Assembly: GCA_033398695.1 (NCBI GenBank) | Contig: CM065802.1 | Span: 75,130,096-75,194,095 of the forward strand | Reading direction: 5' to 3' | DNA length: 64,000 bases | Source: Orobanche coerulescens | Taxonomy: Eukaryota > Streptophyta > Magnoliopsida > Lamiales > Orobanchaceae | Shown: positions 10,311 to 21,059 of the stretch, one piece after another | Position numbering within the stretch: position 1 is the stretch's first letter | How the letters are laid out: every line of letters begins with the position of its first letter | Program-made: the position numbers and the translations under genes | The notes under the pieces: model-generated | What the model was told of the DNA's origin: nothing | What the model saw: the letters and a program-made list of their open reading frames with translations, nothing else | Database searches by the model: none

Positions 10311-11252
10311 TTAGGTATACATTGTTGTCTTTGTTGTGAGCATATTGACGTTGTCATATGAGTTTGCATTTGTAGGTCTTGTGTTATGACCATATCCATA
10401 TGATGTACTGATCTGATCTTGGATTAGACTGACATGATTGACGTGGCATTGTGTATCTTGAGGTATGTTCTGCATTTCCCTTGGTATTTGTCTTTTGATG
10501 GACAATCGATTATCGTGTTGAAACGTGATGATGTTACCCGATGGATTGGGTTGGACAGAGTTAGTGGATTTCGTAACAGTGAGTTATGATGATGTTTTGA
10601 GAACCTTGGGTATCGTGTGGGATACAGTACAGATATTTAGGTATGAGCTTATCGTGTTGTTGAGGATACGAGATGTGAATTTTGGTAAACTTATGGCGAT
10701 AAGATTACATTGGTAGTATTCTCACTTGGTATTTTCATTGGTATGTAATTATTGATGCGATGTGACCGTTATCATTGTTGGATATTATGGCTGACCCCGT
10801 CGTTGGCTTTCTTTTTAGGTTCTCAGAGTATCGAACCCATAGCGGTCATGAAGAGATGAGCTTCCCGGAGGATACTGGCTAGGGCATGTATATGTGTTTT
10901 CAGATTCCTAATCAGGTGTTGTATTCCGCTGCTAGAGTATTTTTAATTGTTTGTCTTTTCTGCTGCGTGAGTATTTTTAAATGGCCTTTTGGCATCTGGT
11001 AACTTAAGTTACTTTGGAAATCATTTTCTAAACTATTGAGTTTTGGCTGTTTGGCCTTGTCCTTTCAAATGATATTTTACGACGAGTTTGATAAATTGAT
11101 TTTATAGAGTCTTCGAATGTTTTTAATAGATAATACTGTTGTTAGCCTCTTGGGCGTTTGTAAATGGTTGCGAAAATATCTTTTAGCCTTGTGAGTTCTG
11201 TCTCGGGGACCACGGCGCTGTAATATTCTTGGATGGCTTTGGGGGTGTTACA

Positions 11253-11416
11253 GAATATGGTATCGGAGCTTAGGTTGAGAAAACCTAGGCAATCGGGTCG
11301 AGTCAAGTCATGTTTTTGTCGTGCCATTCGAGTTGTCGATTGACGAATATTGGAGCCCTGGGTTTTGTTGTTCACTCGGGCTTGTGCGTTATGTGATTTA
11401 CTAGTGTGGTACTCGG
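11253..11416 (+). other. Element A internal region, part left of B insertion
   Basis: The 164 bp after the 5' LTR hold the primer site and no coding sequence. B is inserted after 11416. The target duplication is ctcgg on the left (11412-11416) and ctggg on the right (21060-21064), with one mismatch. Confidence 0.7.
11258..11270 (+). promoter_or_regulatory. Element A primer binding site (tRNA-Met type)
   Basis: TGGTATCGGAGCT lies five bases after the LTR end. It differs at one or two positions from TGGTATCAGAGC, the usual initiator tRNA-Met primer site of plant Tekay-like elements. Confidence 0.75.
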
Positions 11417-11570
11417 TGTAATATCCGGATTTATTACTATGTATTTCATCTGTATTCAAACCCTATATTATTCGGATTTGTGGTTTTGATTATTGGAGTA
11501 TGATATTTCTTGCATTGGCATCCTTGTACTTAAGTATAACGACATGCAAATTTTCTCATGCAAACTCGTG

Positions 11571-11805
11571 ATAGCGCACGCTAAGAATGTAGCTTAACGC
11601 GCGCTATCGGCTATTACTAGCGCACGCTACGTATGTAGGAGTTGCGTGCGCTAGACACTGAATTATTGAGGTAGGCGGCTAGCACATGCGCCAGCCGGGA
11701 CATGGGTCCGGGTAAGATTCCTGCGGACGAATCTGGACAGATTTGGAGTCAACGCTTATTAGCGCGCGCTAAGTATGTATTGTAGCGTGCGCTAATTAGC
11801 TAAAG
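11571..11805 (+). repeat. Palindrome cluster upstream of element B TATA box
   Basis: Seven copies include TAGCGCACGCTA, TTAACGCGCGCTA and TTAGCGCGCGCTAA (a perfect palindrome). The last ends about 10 bp before the TATA box. The 3' LTR copy is at about 18850-19085. Confidence 0.8.
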
Positions 11806-11815
11806 TGCAGAATAT

Positions 11816-11822
11816 TATAAAT
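11816..11822 (+). promoter_or_regulatory. Element B 5' LTR TATA box
   Basis: TATAAAT lies directly after the palindrome cluster and is repeated in the 3' LTR at 19095-19101. Assigned by motif and by the arrangement shared with the other LTR families. Confidence 0.6.
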
Positions 11823-12647
11823 GAGACAACAACCCATTTTGGCTTACATTTCCTTCGTCCATTCTTCATTCTTGAGAGGCCAGAGAGCTATAATCATCCT
11901 TCTAACACACTTAGAACACATCTTAGTGATCCTTGAATATTGGTTATCACTTGTGAGTGATCATTGAAGAGAAGTAACACCTTGGAGTGGCACATAACCA
12001 ACCGGAGTCGAATTCTACCTTGTGGTTCAGTGATTTCGTTATATTAAGGTATGTTGATTCTATCTTCAACTCTAGATTCGTGTTATGGAGAATAAGATGA
12101 TCATGTTAGCAAATATTGATCTTCTTGGAGGAATTATCCAAAGTACATCATTTTTGGAATATTGAGATGAATAGGCCTTAAGTACCTTGATTATGAACAT
12201 CATGATTCGAATCTTATTACATTGAACAAGTAGAGGAAGCTTTTATCATTGGTAATCCGAATCTAGTGGGTGTTTTCATAACAATCATGGACTTGACTTT
12301 TACATCATTATTGTTAGACGAATCTATAGGGTTGATCATGGAAGGATTTATTGTGTAAAGATGGAACATTATTCAAACTTCAGAGTGATAGTTTTCATTG
12401 ATATAAAGGTGTTGATATCAACCGTTAAAGCCTTCCGAATCATCGCATGAAGAATTGTATTTGAAATGGAATATGGTTTCGTAATAGTATACATATTCTT
12501 GAATCCGAAATTGTTGTTATCCGTAAAATCATTCATAACCGTATGGACATGATATTCATGGAGGTAACATGAATTAACACTGAGGATTTCATTTGGTTTG
12601 ATCATGTTGAGATCCGTCTACTGCCCAGTAGTAAACTGCCATGCACA

Positions 12648-12870
12648 GTTAGCGCACGCTAAGCTATGTAGATTAACGTGCACTATCGAGCATGAGTTAA
12701 CGCACGCTACGTTTGGTACGTAACGTACGTTAGGCCATCAGTCGAGTCAGTCGGCTGATCAGTGAGGCACTGACCACGCCTGGTTAGCGTACGCTAGGAT
12801 GTGTGTACTGCGTGCGCTAACGAGTAGCATTAACGTACGCTACATATGATTCGTAGCGTGCGTTAAGCGA
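12648..12870 (+). repeat. Second palindrome cluster in element B LTR
   Basis: Eight copies mix GCGCACGC and ACGTACGT centres, for example TTAGCGCACGCTAA, CGTAACGTACGTTA and TTAACGTACGCTAC. The 3' LTR counterpart is at about 19928-20150, with several copies individually mutated. Confidence 0.75.
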
Positions 12871-13137
12871 TCCAGACAGATTGCATATTAAGGACTTCCT
12901 ACCTTAATATTTGAATTGTTAGACGTTCGTACGGCATGAGATGAATTCTATACTATTTCTTTTGTTAAGGTTCGGGCTTAACACGTGGTTGATCGAAGGG
13001 GACGACCTTCGAGTATTTTGATATTCGTGGAAGTTTTATTCTTGTCAATGAACCGAGGCAAGTACTCTAATTAGAATTGTTTATATTATGACAATTATGA
13101 TGTGATTGTATCGTGTAAATATGTTGTGATTATATGT

Positions 13138-13285
13138 CCACCATGCGTTGATCCGACGAGAATCATCATGGGAATCTATAGTTGTGTGCGCTGGATCGTT
13201 GGACAGGTAGTTCCACCATGTGTTGGTACGACGGGATCATCATGGGAATCTATAGTTGTGTGCGCTGGATCGTTGGAATACCATT
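13138..13285 (+). repeat. Two-copy 75-bp tandem repeat in element B LTR
   Basis: CCACCATGCGTTGATCCGAC and CCACCATGTGTTGGTACGAC open two nearly identical units, each containing ATCATCATGGGAATCTATAG and GCGCTGGATCGTTGGA. The 3' LTR pair is at about 20418-20565. The unit is related to the element A repeat at 9960-10310. Confidence 0.75.
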
Positions 13286-13784
13286 AGTATGTTGAAACTG
13301 TTATGATATGATATGTGTTGTGGATATTTCTCGTTGGAGAAACTTGTTATGATATAATCGTTGATCATATCACTGTTGTATGATTATTGTACTTGTACTA
13401 GCATTGTTGTGCTAACCCCTTCGGGGGTGAACATTTGTGTATGTTCAGGATCCAGGAGAGCGGGGAAACAACCACTGGAGATGCATGACGACGAGGGTGC
13501 AGAGTAATATTCCGGCCGGGTTTACTGTCTGTTGTTTGTTGGTTATTTCAATAAGTACTCGAGTACGTCGTCAGTTTATAATGTTTGGATTTTAGTGATG
13601 TAATAATAACTCTTCATTAGATATTTGTATTCTCTGTATTGAACCAGACAGTTGTATTTTATTTCAGTAATTTCATAAATTGTTATCTGTTAGTGTCATT
13701 TCTTTTATTCAGCCTTGTAAATTCTTATGTAAAGGATTTACGGCGCTGTAATATTCCTGAATATATCGGGGGTGTTACAGAATA

Positions 13785-13798
13785 TGGTATTAGAGCTA
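13785..13798 (+). promoter_or_regulatory. Element B primer binding site (tRNA-Met type)
   Basis: TGGTATTAGAGCTA starts five bases after the LTR and matches the tRNA-Met primer site TGGTATCAGAGC with one mismatch. Confidence 0.8.
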
Positions 13799-14014
13799 AG
13801 ATTATGGATATCTTGGCCATTGGGTTAAAATAGGGGTCATTTACGTCTTTTGAGGTAACCGGCCGTGAATGACATCATTGTACTGGCTACGTCTTCATGC
13901 GAACGGTGGTTGTAAGTTCCTAAACTCTATCTCGTTCTTTACATGTTGTACCTTTTTATACTTGAACATTAGAACGATGTTGTTTCCTGTATATTAAGTA
14001 TTTGTGCTTACAGT

Positions 14015-14712
14015 ATGTTGAGAGGCGGACGTGGACGTGGTCGCGGTCATGGACGCGGACGAAGGAATACTGAAAGGGAGGCGTCGCCTTCTAATCAGGC
14101 TAGTCATAGCTCAGGCGAGCCGCAACAATCCATCAATAACGAACCGGAACCTGCTGTACCAGAAATCCTTCGCCAAGTGGTGAATCAGATGACTCAGTTC
14201 GCTCATGTCGTGGACCGAATGCAGATGGCAGTGGGACTTCATCAGGGAGATGGACAGCAAAGGATCCTAGAAATGGGAAATCGAGGTGACCGATGGTTGC
14301 AAGAGGTAGCGAAAATGCAACCACCCAAATTTGACGGCTTTTCCGAGACTCCCACTTGGATCATTGGTTGAAGGAATTGGAGAAAATTTTTGCTGGAATT
14401 AATTGCCCAGACGACAGGAGAGCTCCTATTGCCCAGTACTTTCTGATTGGGGAGGCATCCGAGTGGTGGGAAGCTATCCGACCTGCAGATCATGATGTTG
14501 ATTGGACAGAATTTAAAATGATGATGGAAGCTCAGTACTGCCCTCGTCTTGTGAGGGAAGCCAAAATTCGGGAGTTTTTCTCCGCTCAGCCATCAGACGA
14601 ACCCGTATCCCAAACAATTAAGACGTTTAACCAGCAGTTAGCATTTGTTCGACATCTGGTCAGAACAGATGCGAAGATGATGATTCATTTTGAAATGAAG
14701 ATGAAACCATAA
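14015..14712 (+). pseudogene. gag: Element B gag, N-terminal and capsid region (frameshifted)
   Basis: The protein opens with an arginine-glycine-rich tail (RGGRGRGRGHGRGR), then a coiled region and the retrotransposon gag core (DHWLKELEKIF, ASEWWEAI, YCPRLVREAKIREF). A one-base frameshift near 14350-14360 separates the two halves. A TAA stop at 14710-14712 then cuts the capsid from the zinc-knuckle part, which continues in the same frame. The intact protein would form the virus-like particle in the cytoplasm. The RG-rich start is shared with the gag of element E. Confidence 0.85.
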
Positions 14713-15552
14713 ATCCAGAGGTACATGTCCGGTTTTGAATGTACCACTCTCCGCCAATACCAGGATAAGGCGTTGGCGTACGAAGTAAAAGAAGCAGCAA
14801 TGGAGAAGTTTATGGAGTCGAAGAAACAGAAAGTCTCTGGTACTTTTACAGAGCACAAGAGCAGTAGGCCCCGCAAGGCCCAGTCTTCTTTTTCTTTCAA
14901 GAAACCTCCGCACCCATCTAAGAGTGGAAAGAATTACGGAACAATGTCAACCACGACAGATACAGCTAGGAAGTGCTTTAACTGTGGTCGCCCAGGCCAC
15001 CTTTGGCGTGATTGTTTGCGCACTCCAGTTACATGTTTTGACTGCGGACAGGAAGGGCACCGTGCGACGTTTTACAAGGACGCCACCAAGTACAATGGAA
15101 CCCGTTCATCGCAGCCAGTTCAGAAGGAAGCTAGTATCCAACAGACGCAGCAAAGTGTTCAGATGCCTCAAAATTTTGGCCGCGGACGAGGCAGAGGACA
15201 ATGGGACCGAAAGGGTACATCGAGTGCCGGATCTGTTCCCCCACGTCTGTACGAGATGAGGAAAATAGACGATCAGGATGCTGCTGTCGCATCAGGTACT
15301 GTCCAGATCCTTTCCCAACCAGTTAGCGTTTTATTCGATACAGGAGCTACGCATTCTTTTATATCCTTGTCTTGTGTAAATAGTTTAAATATTTCTGGTT
15401 TTCATGCTTGTGAACCTTATGTTGTTGGTTTACCGAGTGGAGAGAGGATTGTTGAGAACTTAGAAACCAGAAATTTCCCTGTATCATTTGGAGGCAGAGA
15501 GTGGCTCTCAAATTTGATCGTAATAGAAATGCAAGGAGGAATATCTCGCTGA
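14713..15552 (+). pseudogene. Element B gag zinc knuckles and protease start
   Basis: Two CCHC knuckles are visible: CFNCGRPGHLWRDC and a second, CFDCGQEGHRATFY, whose last cysteine is replaced by tyrosine (position 15072). After a GRGRGRGQ linker comes the retropepsin motif LFDTGATHSFIS. The frame stops at 15550-15552, at a local rearrangement where a 23-bp sequence is repeated (15533-15555 and 15580-15602). The expected segment around the conserved glycine-methionine-aspartate motif is missing, so the protease is broken. Confidence 0.85.
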
Positions 15553-15721
15553 TCGATATGGAGCAATTGTAAACTACCGAAGGAGGAATATCTCGCTGAT
15601 CGCTGACGATGGTTCCGAAGTACTGTTTGAGGGATGGAAACCAGGATCAGAAAAGTTGATTAAGGCGATGAAAACTGTCAAATTGTTGAAACAGGACTGT
15701 ACCGGGTACTAGTGCTATGCA

Positions 15722-16642
15722 ATGAAGAGAGAAGACGAAACTGTGGAACTTTCATCCATTCCGGTTGTTAACAAATTTCCCGATGTATTTCCTAACGAGT
15801 TACCTGGACTACCTCCACGAAGGGATGTAGAATTTACCATTGAGCTGGAATTCGGAGCTACACCAATTTCTAAGGAGCAGTATCGTATGGAACCTACTGA
15901 AATGTATGAACTGAAGAAGCAGCTGGAGGAGTTACTGGATAAAGGCTATATTCAGCCAAGCATTTCACCCTGGGGAGCGCCAGTCCTTTTTGTCCGAAAG
16001 AAGGATGGATCGCTTCGACTGTGTATTGACTATCGAGGGCTGAACAAGATGACGATTAAGAACAAGTATCCGTTGCCACAGATTGATGATCTGTTTGACC
16101 AGTTGCAAGGGGCAACAGTATTTTTTAAAATCGATCTGAGATCAGGGTATCATCAGCTGAGGATTAAAGAATCTGATGTTCCAAAATCAGCGTTCATAAC
16201 TCGCTACGGACACTATGAGTTTGTAGTGATGCCGTTTGGTCTCACTAATGCACCTGCTGTATTTATGCAGTTGATGAACCGAGTGTTCATCGAATATTTG
16301 GATAAATTTGTGGTCGTGTTCATTGATGACATTCTGGTGTATTCTAAGAACCCGGAAGAGCATGCACATCATTTGCGGATTGTATTAGGACTTTTGAGAA
16401 GCGAGCAACTGTACGCCAAACTCTCTAAGTGTGAATTCTGGCTAAAGGAAGTAATGTTCCTCGGTCATGTGGTATTAGCTGAAGGAGTCCGAGTAGATCC
16501 GCAGAAGATCGAAGCGATTTTAGATTGGAAGCCTCCAAAGAATGTGAAAGAAGTCCAAAGTTTCTTAGGACTTGATGGGTATTATCGTCGGTTCGTGGAA
16601 GGATTTTCCAAAATTTCCCACCCACTTACTCGACTCCTGTAG
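15722..16642 (+). pseudogene. pol: Element B reverse transcriptase
   Basis: All main RT blocks are present: [12 protein letters not shown] before the domain, [47 protein letters not shown], the catalytic block [10 protein letters not shown] (the FIDD form seen in Tekay-like elements), and LGHVV. A TAG at 15710-15712 lies just upstream, and another TAG at 16640-16642 ends the block where CAG is expected. The frame continues into RNase H. The domain would copy the genomic RNA primed by tRNA-Met. Confidence 0.93.
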
Positions 16643-17182
16643 AAAACTCAAAAGTTTGAGTGGAACGAGTCGTGTCAGACTAGTTTTGATGAATTGAAGA
16701 AGAGATTGACGACGGCACCGATTCTATCACTTCCACAGGGAACTGGGGGATTTATAGTTTATAGTGATGCTTCAAACCAAGGAATCGGGTGCGTATTGAT
16801 GCAGAATGCCAAGGTGATCGCTTATGCGTCGCGACAGCTGAAACCTTATGAAGTGAATTACCCAACACATGATTTGGAGCTAGCAGCAGTAGTTTTTGCT
16901 TTGAAAATCAGGAGGCATTATCTGTACGGGACTCACTGTCAGATCTTTACGGATCACAAGAGTCTCAAATACATCTTCAGTCAGAAAGAATTGAACATGC
17001 GGCAAAGAAGATGGTTAGAACTGATTAAGGACTATGACTTGGAGATTTTGTATCATCCAGGCAAAGCGAATGTAGTGGCCGATGCACTCAGCCGCAAGCC
17101 TATTTCTATTCAGATGCTGGAGACTCTGACCTCCCAATTTAGCCTTCAACGAGAGATGATTCGAGAAGGAATTGAAGTGTGA
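16643..17182 (+). pseudogene. Element B RNase H
   Basis: Same frame as the RT. Motifs are [15 protein letters not shown] (first catalytic aspartate), a glutamate in [22 protein letters not shown] and the [14 protein letters not shown] signature that ends gypsy RNase H. A TGA at 17180-17182 closes the frame where CGA would give arginine. The domain would degrade the RNA strand during reverse transcription. Confidence 0.9.
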
Positions 17183-18259
17183 TTACAAAGAGTCCAAGGA
17201 CAAGTGTGCGTGATGGAATTAACTTCGTCATTAACCGAAGAAATCAAATCTAGACAGGCGGATGATCCTCTGATGATTCGATTACGTGATGAAGTGATCC
17301 AAGGAAAGGCCCCCGGATTCCTAATTCATGATGATGGAGTTTTGTGATTCCAGAACCGACTCTGCGTTCCTGATATCGATGTTCTGAAACAGACAATTAT
17401 GAAGGAAGCTCACAGTTCGCCCTATTCTATCCACCCGGGCACTAGTAAGATGTATAAAGACTTGAAGCAGAATTTCTGGTGGAGCAACATGAAGAAAGAT
17501 GTAGCGGACTATGTTTCGAAATGCTTGACTTGTCAGTAGGTTAAAATCGAGCATCAACGGCCTGCTGGGATGTTGAAGTCGCTCCCGATTCCTGAGTGGA
17601 AGTGGGAGGACATATCGATAGACTTTATCACTAGTATGCCGAGAACCAAGACCGGAATGAACATGATTTGGATGATAGTTGATCGTTTAACCAAATCAGC
17701 TCATTTTCTAGGCATTAAGGACACGTGGGGACCAGAGAGGTTGGCACGAGTATTTATTTCGGAGATAGTTCGATTGCATGGTACGCCGAAGACCATTGTT
17801 TCTGATCGAGATGGTCGTTTTGTGTCTCACTTTTGGAAAGCATTTCATAAGGCCCTGGGAACCGAATTGAACTTCAGCACAGCTTATCACCCACAGACTG
17901 ATGGACAATCCGAGAGGACTATTCAAACGGTGGAAGATATGCTGAGGGCTTGTGCTTTAGATTGGTCAACTGATTGGGAAGTTCATCTACCGTTGATTGA
18001 ATTTACCTACAACAATAGTTGGCATGCTTCCATTAAGATGGCACCGTTTGAGGCATTATATAGGAGGAGATGTAGATCGCCCCTATGTTGGGATGATTCA
18101 TCAGACTTAATCGGGACGAAACCAGATTTGATCGTACAGACTCGAGAGAAGATAGCCTTGATTCGTGAAAGGTTGTTGACCGCCCAAAGTCGCCAGAATC
18201 TTACGCAGACGTACGCCGTCGCCCTTTGGAGTTCAGTACGGGAGACCACGTACTTTTAA
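17183..18259 (+). pseudogene. Element B integrase (zinc-binding and catalytic core)
   Basis: An HHCC-type segment runs to KCLTCQ and is followed by the catalytic core, with ISIDFITSMPRT, IVDRLTKSAHF, VSDRDGRFVSHFW and AYHPQTDGQSERT, so the DDE residues are visible. Stops at 17345-17347 (TGA) and 17537-17539 (TAG) break the N-terminal part. A one-base frameshift near 18195-18205 shifts the C-terminal part. Integrase would insert the cDNA and leave the 5-bp target duplication. Confidence 0.9.
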
Positions 18260-18660
18260 AGGTTTCTCCTACTCGGGGAATACTTCGTTTCGGAAGGAAA
18301 GGAAAGCTGAGTCCGAGATATATCGGACCATTTGAGATCCTTGAGAGAGTTGAAGAGTTGGCATACAGATTAGCATTGCCGCCGTCGTTGAGCCATGTTC
18401 ATAACGTGTTCCATGTATCCCAGTTACGGAGGTATATACCAGATCCTAGTCATATCATTGATTTCGGTGAGATCGAAGTTGCTCAAGATGGGACGTTTGA
18501 AGAAAGACCGGTCAAGATACTCGAGAGTCGAGTTAAATAGTTGAGGAACAAACCAATCGTTTTGGTCAAAGTTCAATGGTCACGCCACGGAGTGGAAGAA
18601 GCCACATGGGAAACGGAAGATGGTATGAAGTCCAGATATCCCGAATTATTTTCGTCTTGA
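18226..18660 (+). pseudogene. Element B integrase C-terminus with chromodomain-like segment
   Basis: In the shifted frame the GDHVLLKVSPTRGILRFG and YIGPFEILERV blocks of the integrase C-terminus are followed by HVSQLRRYIPDP. After an in-frame TAG (18538-18540, CAG expected) comes a chromodomain-like segment with VQWSRHGVEEATWE and MKSRYPELF. The natural TGA is at 18658-18660. Chromodomains of chromoviruses guide integration to heterochromatin (established for the group), which fits this repeat-rich setting. Confidence 0.85.
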
Positions 18661-18680
18661 GTTTTGGGACGAAACTCATT

Positions 18681-18695
18681 TTTAGTAGGAGAGTA
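18681..18695 (+). promoter_or_regulatory. Element B polypurine tract
   Basis: A purine-rich run, ending TAGTAGGAGAGTA, touches the 3' LTR start at 18696 and follows the ACGAAACTCATT context usual in this lineage. It would prime plus-strand synthesis. Confidence 0.6.
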
Positions 18696-21059
18696 TGTAA
18701 TATCCGAATTTATTACTGTGTATTTCATCTGTATTCAAACCCTGTATTATTAGGATTTGTGGTTTTGATTATTGGAGTATGATATTTCTTGCATTGGCAT
18801 CCTTGTAATTAAGTATAACGACATGCAAATTTTCTCATGCAAACTCGTGATAGCGCACGCTAAGAATGTAGCTTAACGCGCGTTATCGGCTATTACTAGC
18901 ACATGCTACGTATGTAGGAGTTGCGTGCGCTAGACACTGAATTATTGAGGTAGGCGGCTAGCACATGCACCAGCCGGGACATGGGTCCGGATAAGATTCC
19001 CGCGGACGAACCTGGACAGATTTGGAGTCAACACTTATTAGCGCGCGCTAAGTATGTATTGTAGCGTGCGCTAATTAGCTAAAGTGCAGAATATTATAAA
19101 TGAGACAGCAACCCGTTTTTGGCTTACATTTCCTTCGTCCATTCTTCATTCTTGAGAGGCCAGAGAGCTATAATCATCCTTCTAACACACTTAGAACACA
19201 TCTTAGTGATCCTTGAATATTGGTTATCACTTGTGAGTGATCATTGAAGAGAAGTAACACCTTGGAGTGGCACATAATCAACCGGAGTCGGATTCTACCT
19301 TGTGGTTTAGTGATTTCGTCATATTAAGGTATGTTGATTCTATCTTCAACTCTAGATTCGTGTTATGGAGAATAAGATGATCATGTTAGCAAATATTGAT
19401 CTTCTTGGAGGAATTATCCAAAGTACATCATGTTTGGAATATTGAGATGAATAGGCCTTAAGTACCTTGATTATGAACATCATGATTCGAATCTTATTAC
19501 ATTGAACAAGTAGAGGAAGCTTTTATCATTGGTAATCCGAATCTAGTAGGTGTTTTCATAACAATCATGGACTTGACTTTTACATCATTATTGTTAGACG
19601 AATCTATAGGGTTGATCATGGAATGATTTATTGTGTAAAGATGGAACATTATTCAAACTTCAGAGTGATAGTTTTCATTGATATAAAGGTGTTGATATCA
19701 ACCGTTAAAGCCTTCTGAATCATCGCATGAAGAATTGTATTTGAAATGGAATATGGTTTCATAATAGTATACATATTCTTGAATCCGAAGTTGTTGTTAT
19801 CCGTAAAATCATTCATAACCGTATGGACATGATATTCATGGAGGTAACATGAATTAACACTGAGGATTTCATTTGGTTTGATCATTTTGAGATCCGTCTA
19901 CTGCCCAGTAGTAAACTGCCATGCACAGTTAGCGCACGCTAAGCTATGTAGATTGATGTGCGCTATCGAGCATGAGTTAACGTACACTACGTTTGGTACG
20001 TAACGTACGTTAGGCCATCAGTCGAGTCAGTCGGCTGATCAGTGAGGCACTGACCACGCTTGGTTAGCGTACGCTAGGATGTGTGTACTGCGTGCGCTAA
20101 CGAGTTGCATTAACGTACGCTACATAGGATTCGTAGCGTGCGTTAAGCGATCCAGACAGATTGCATATTAAGGACTTCCTACTGTAATATTTGAATTGTT
20201 AGACGTTTGTACGGCATGAGATGAATTCTATACTATTTCTTTTGTTAAGGTTCGGGCTTAACACGTGGTTTATCGAATGGGACGACCTTCGAGTATTTTG
20301 ATATTCGTGGAAGTTTTATTCTTGTCAACGAACCGAGGCAAGTACTCTAATTAGAATTGTTTATATTATGACAATTATGATGTGATTGTATCGTGTAAAT
20401 ATGTTGTGATTATATGTCCACCATACGTTGATCCGACGGGAATCATCATGGGAATCTATAGCTGTGTGCGCTGGATCGTTGGACAGGTAGTTCCACCATG
20501 TGTTGGTCCGACGGGATCATCATGGGAATCTATAGCTGTGTGCGCTGGATCGTTGGAATACCATTAGTATGTTGAAACTGTTATGATATGATATGTGTTG
20601 TGGATATTTCTCGTTGGAGAAACTTGTTATGATATAATCGTTGATCATATCAATGTTGTATGATTATTGTACTTGTACTAGCATTGTTGTGCTAACCCCT
20701 TCAGGGGTGAACATTTGTATATGTTCAGGATCCAGGAGAGCGGGGAAACAACCACTGGAGATGTATGACGACGAGGGTGCAGAGTAATGTTCCAGCCGGG
20801 TTTACTGTCTGTTGTTTGTTGGTTATTTCAATAAGTACTTGAGTACGTCGTCAGTTTATAATGTTTGGATTTTAGTGATGTAATAATAACTCTTCATTGG
20901 ATATTTGTATTCTCGGTATTGAACCAGACGGTTGTATTTTATTTCAGTAATTTCATAAATTGGTATCTGTTAGTGTCATTTCTTTTATTCAGCCTTGTAA
21001 ATTCTTATGTAAAGGATTTACGGTGCTGTAATATTCCTGAATATATCGGGGGTGTTACA
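18696..21059 (+). repeat. Element B 3' LTR
   Basis: 2,364 bp, nearly identical to 11417-13779. It carries the same palindrome clusters, TATA box (19095) and tandem pair. Several palindrome copies differ by single C-to-T or G-to-A changes between the two LTRs. Confidence 0.92.

Larger units (their letters stand above)
7686..11252 (+). repeat. Element A 5' LTR
   Basis: The LTR is 3,567 bp, from TGTAATATTCGG to GGGTGTTACA. It contains a palindrome cluster (7858-8340), a TATA box, a second smaller cluster (about 9121-9205), and a GGATC-rich tandem repeat near 9960-10310. It aligns by eye with 24216-27627 plus 35989-36191 over its full length, with scattered substitutions and a few indels. Confidence 0.9.
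11417..13779 (+). repeat. Element B 5' LTR
   Basis: The LTR runs from TGTAATATCCGG to GGGGGTGTTACA. It contains a palindrome cluster (11571-11805), a TATA box at 11816, a second cluster at 12648-12870 and a 75-bp tandem pair at 13138-13285. The last 40 bp resemble the end of the A LTR. Confidence 0.92.
11417..21059 (+). mobile_element. Element B: full-length Tekay-like chromodomain Ty3/gypsy retrotransposon, degraded
   Basis: Order is 5' LTR, tRNA-Met primer site, gag with two zinc knuckles, protease, reverse transcriptase, RNase H, integrase, a C-terminal chromodomain-like segment, purine-rich tract and 3' LTR. Gypsy order (RT before IN) plus a chromodomain place it with chromoviruses; long LTRs and the primer site fit the Tekay/Del lineage. 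Several in-frame stops and at least two frameshifts make it non-functional. LTRs of 2,363 and 2,364 bp differ by a low density of substitutions, so the insertion is fairly young, and younger than A. Confidence 0.92.
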
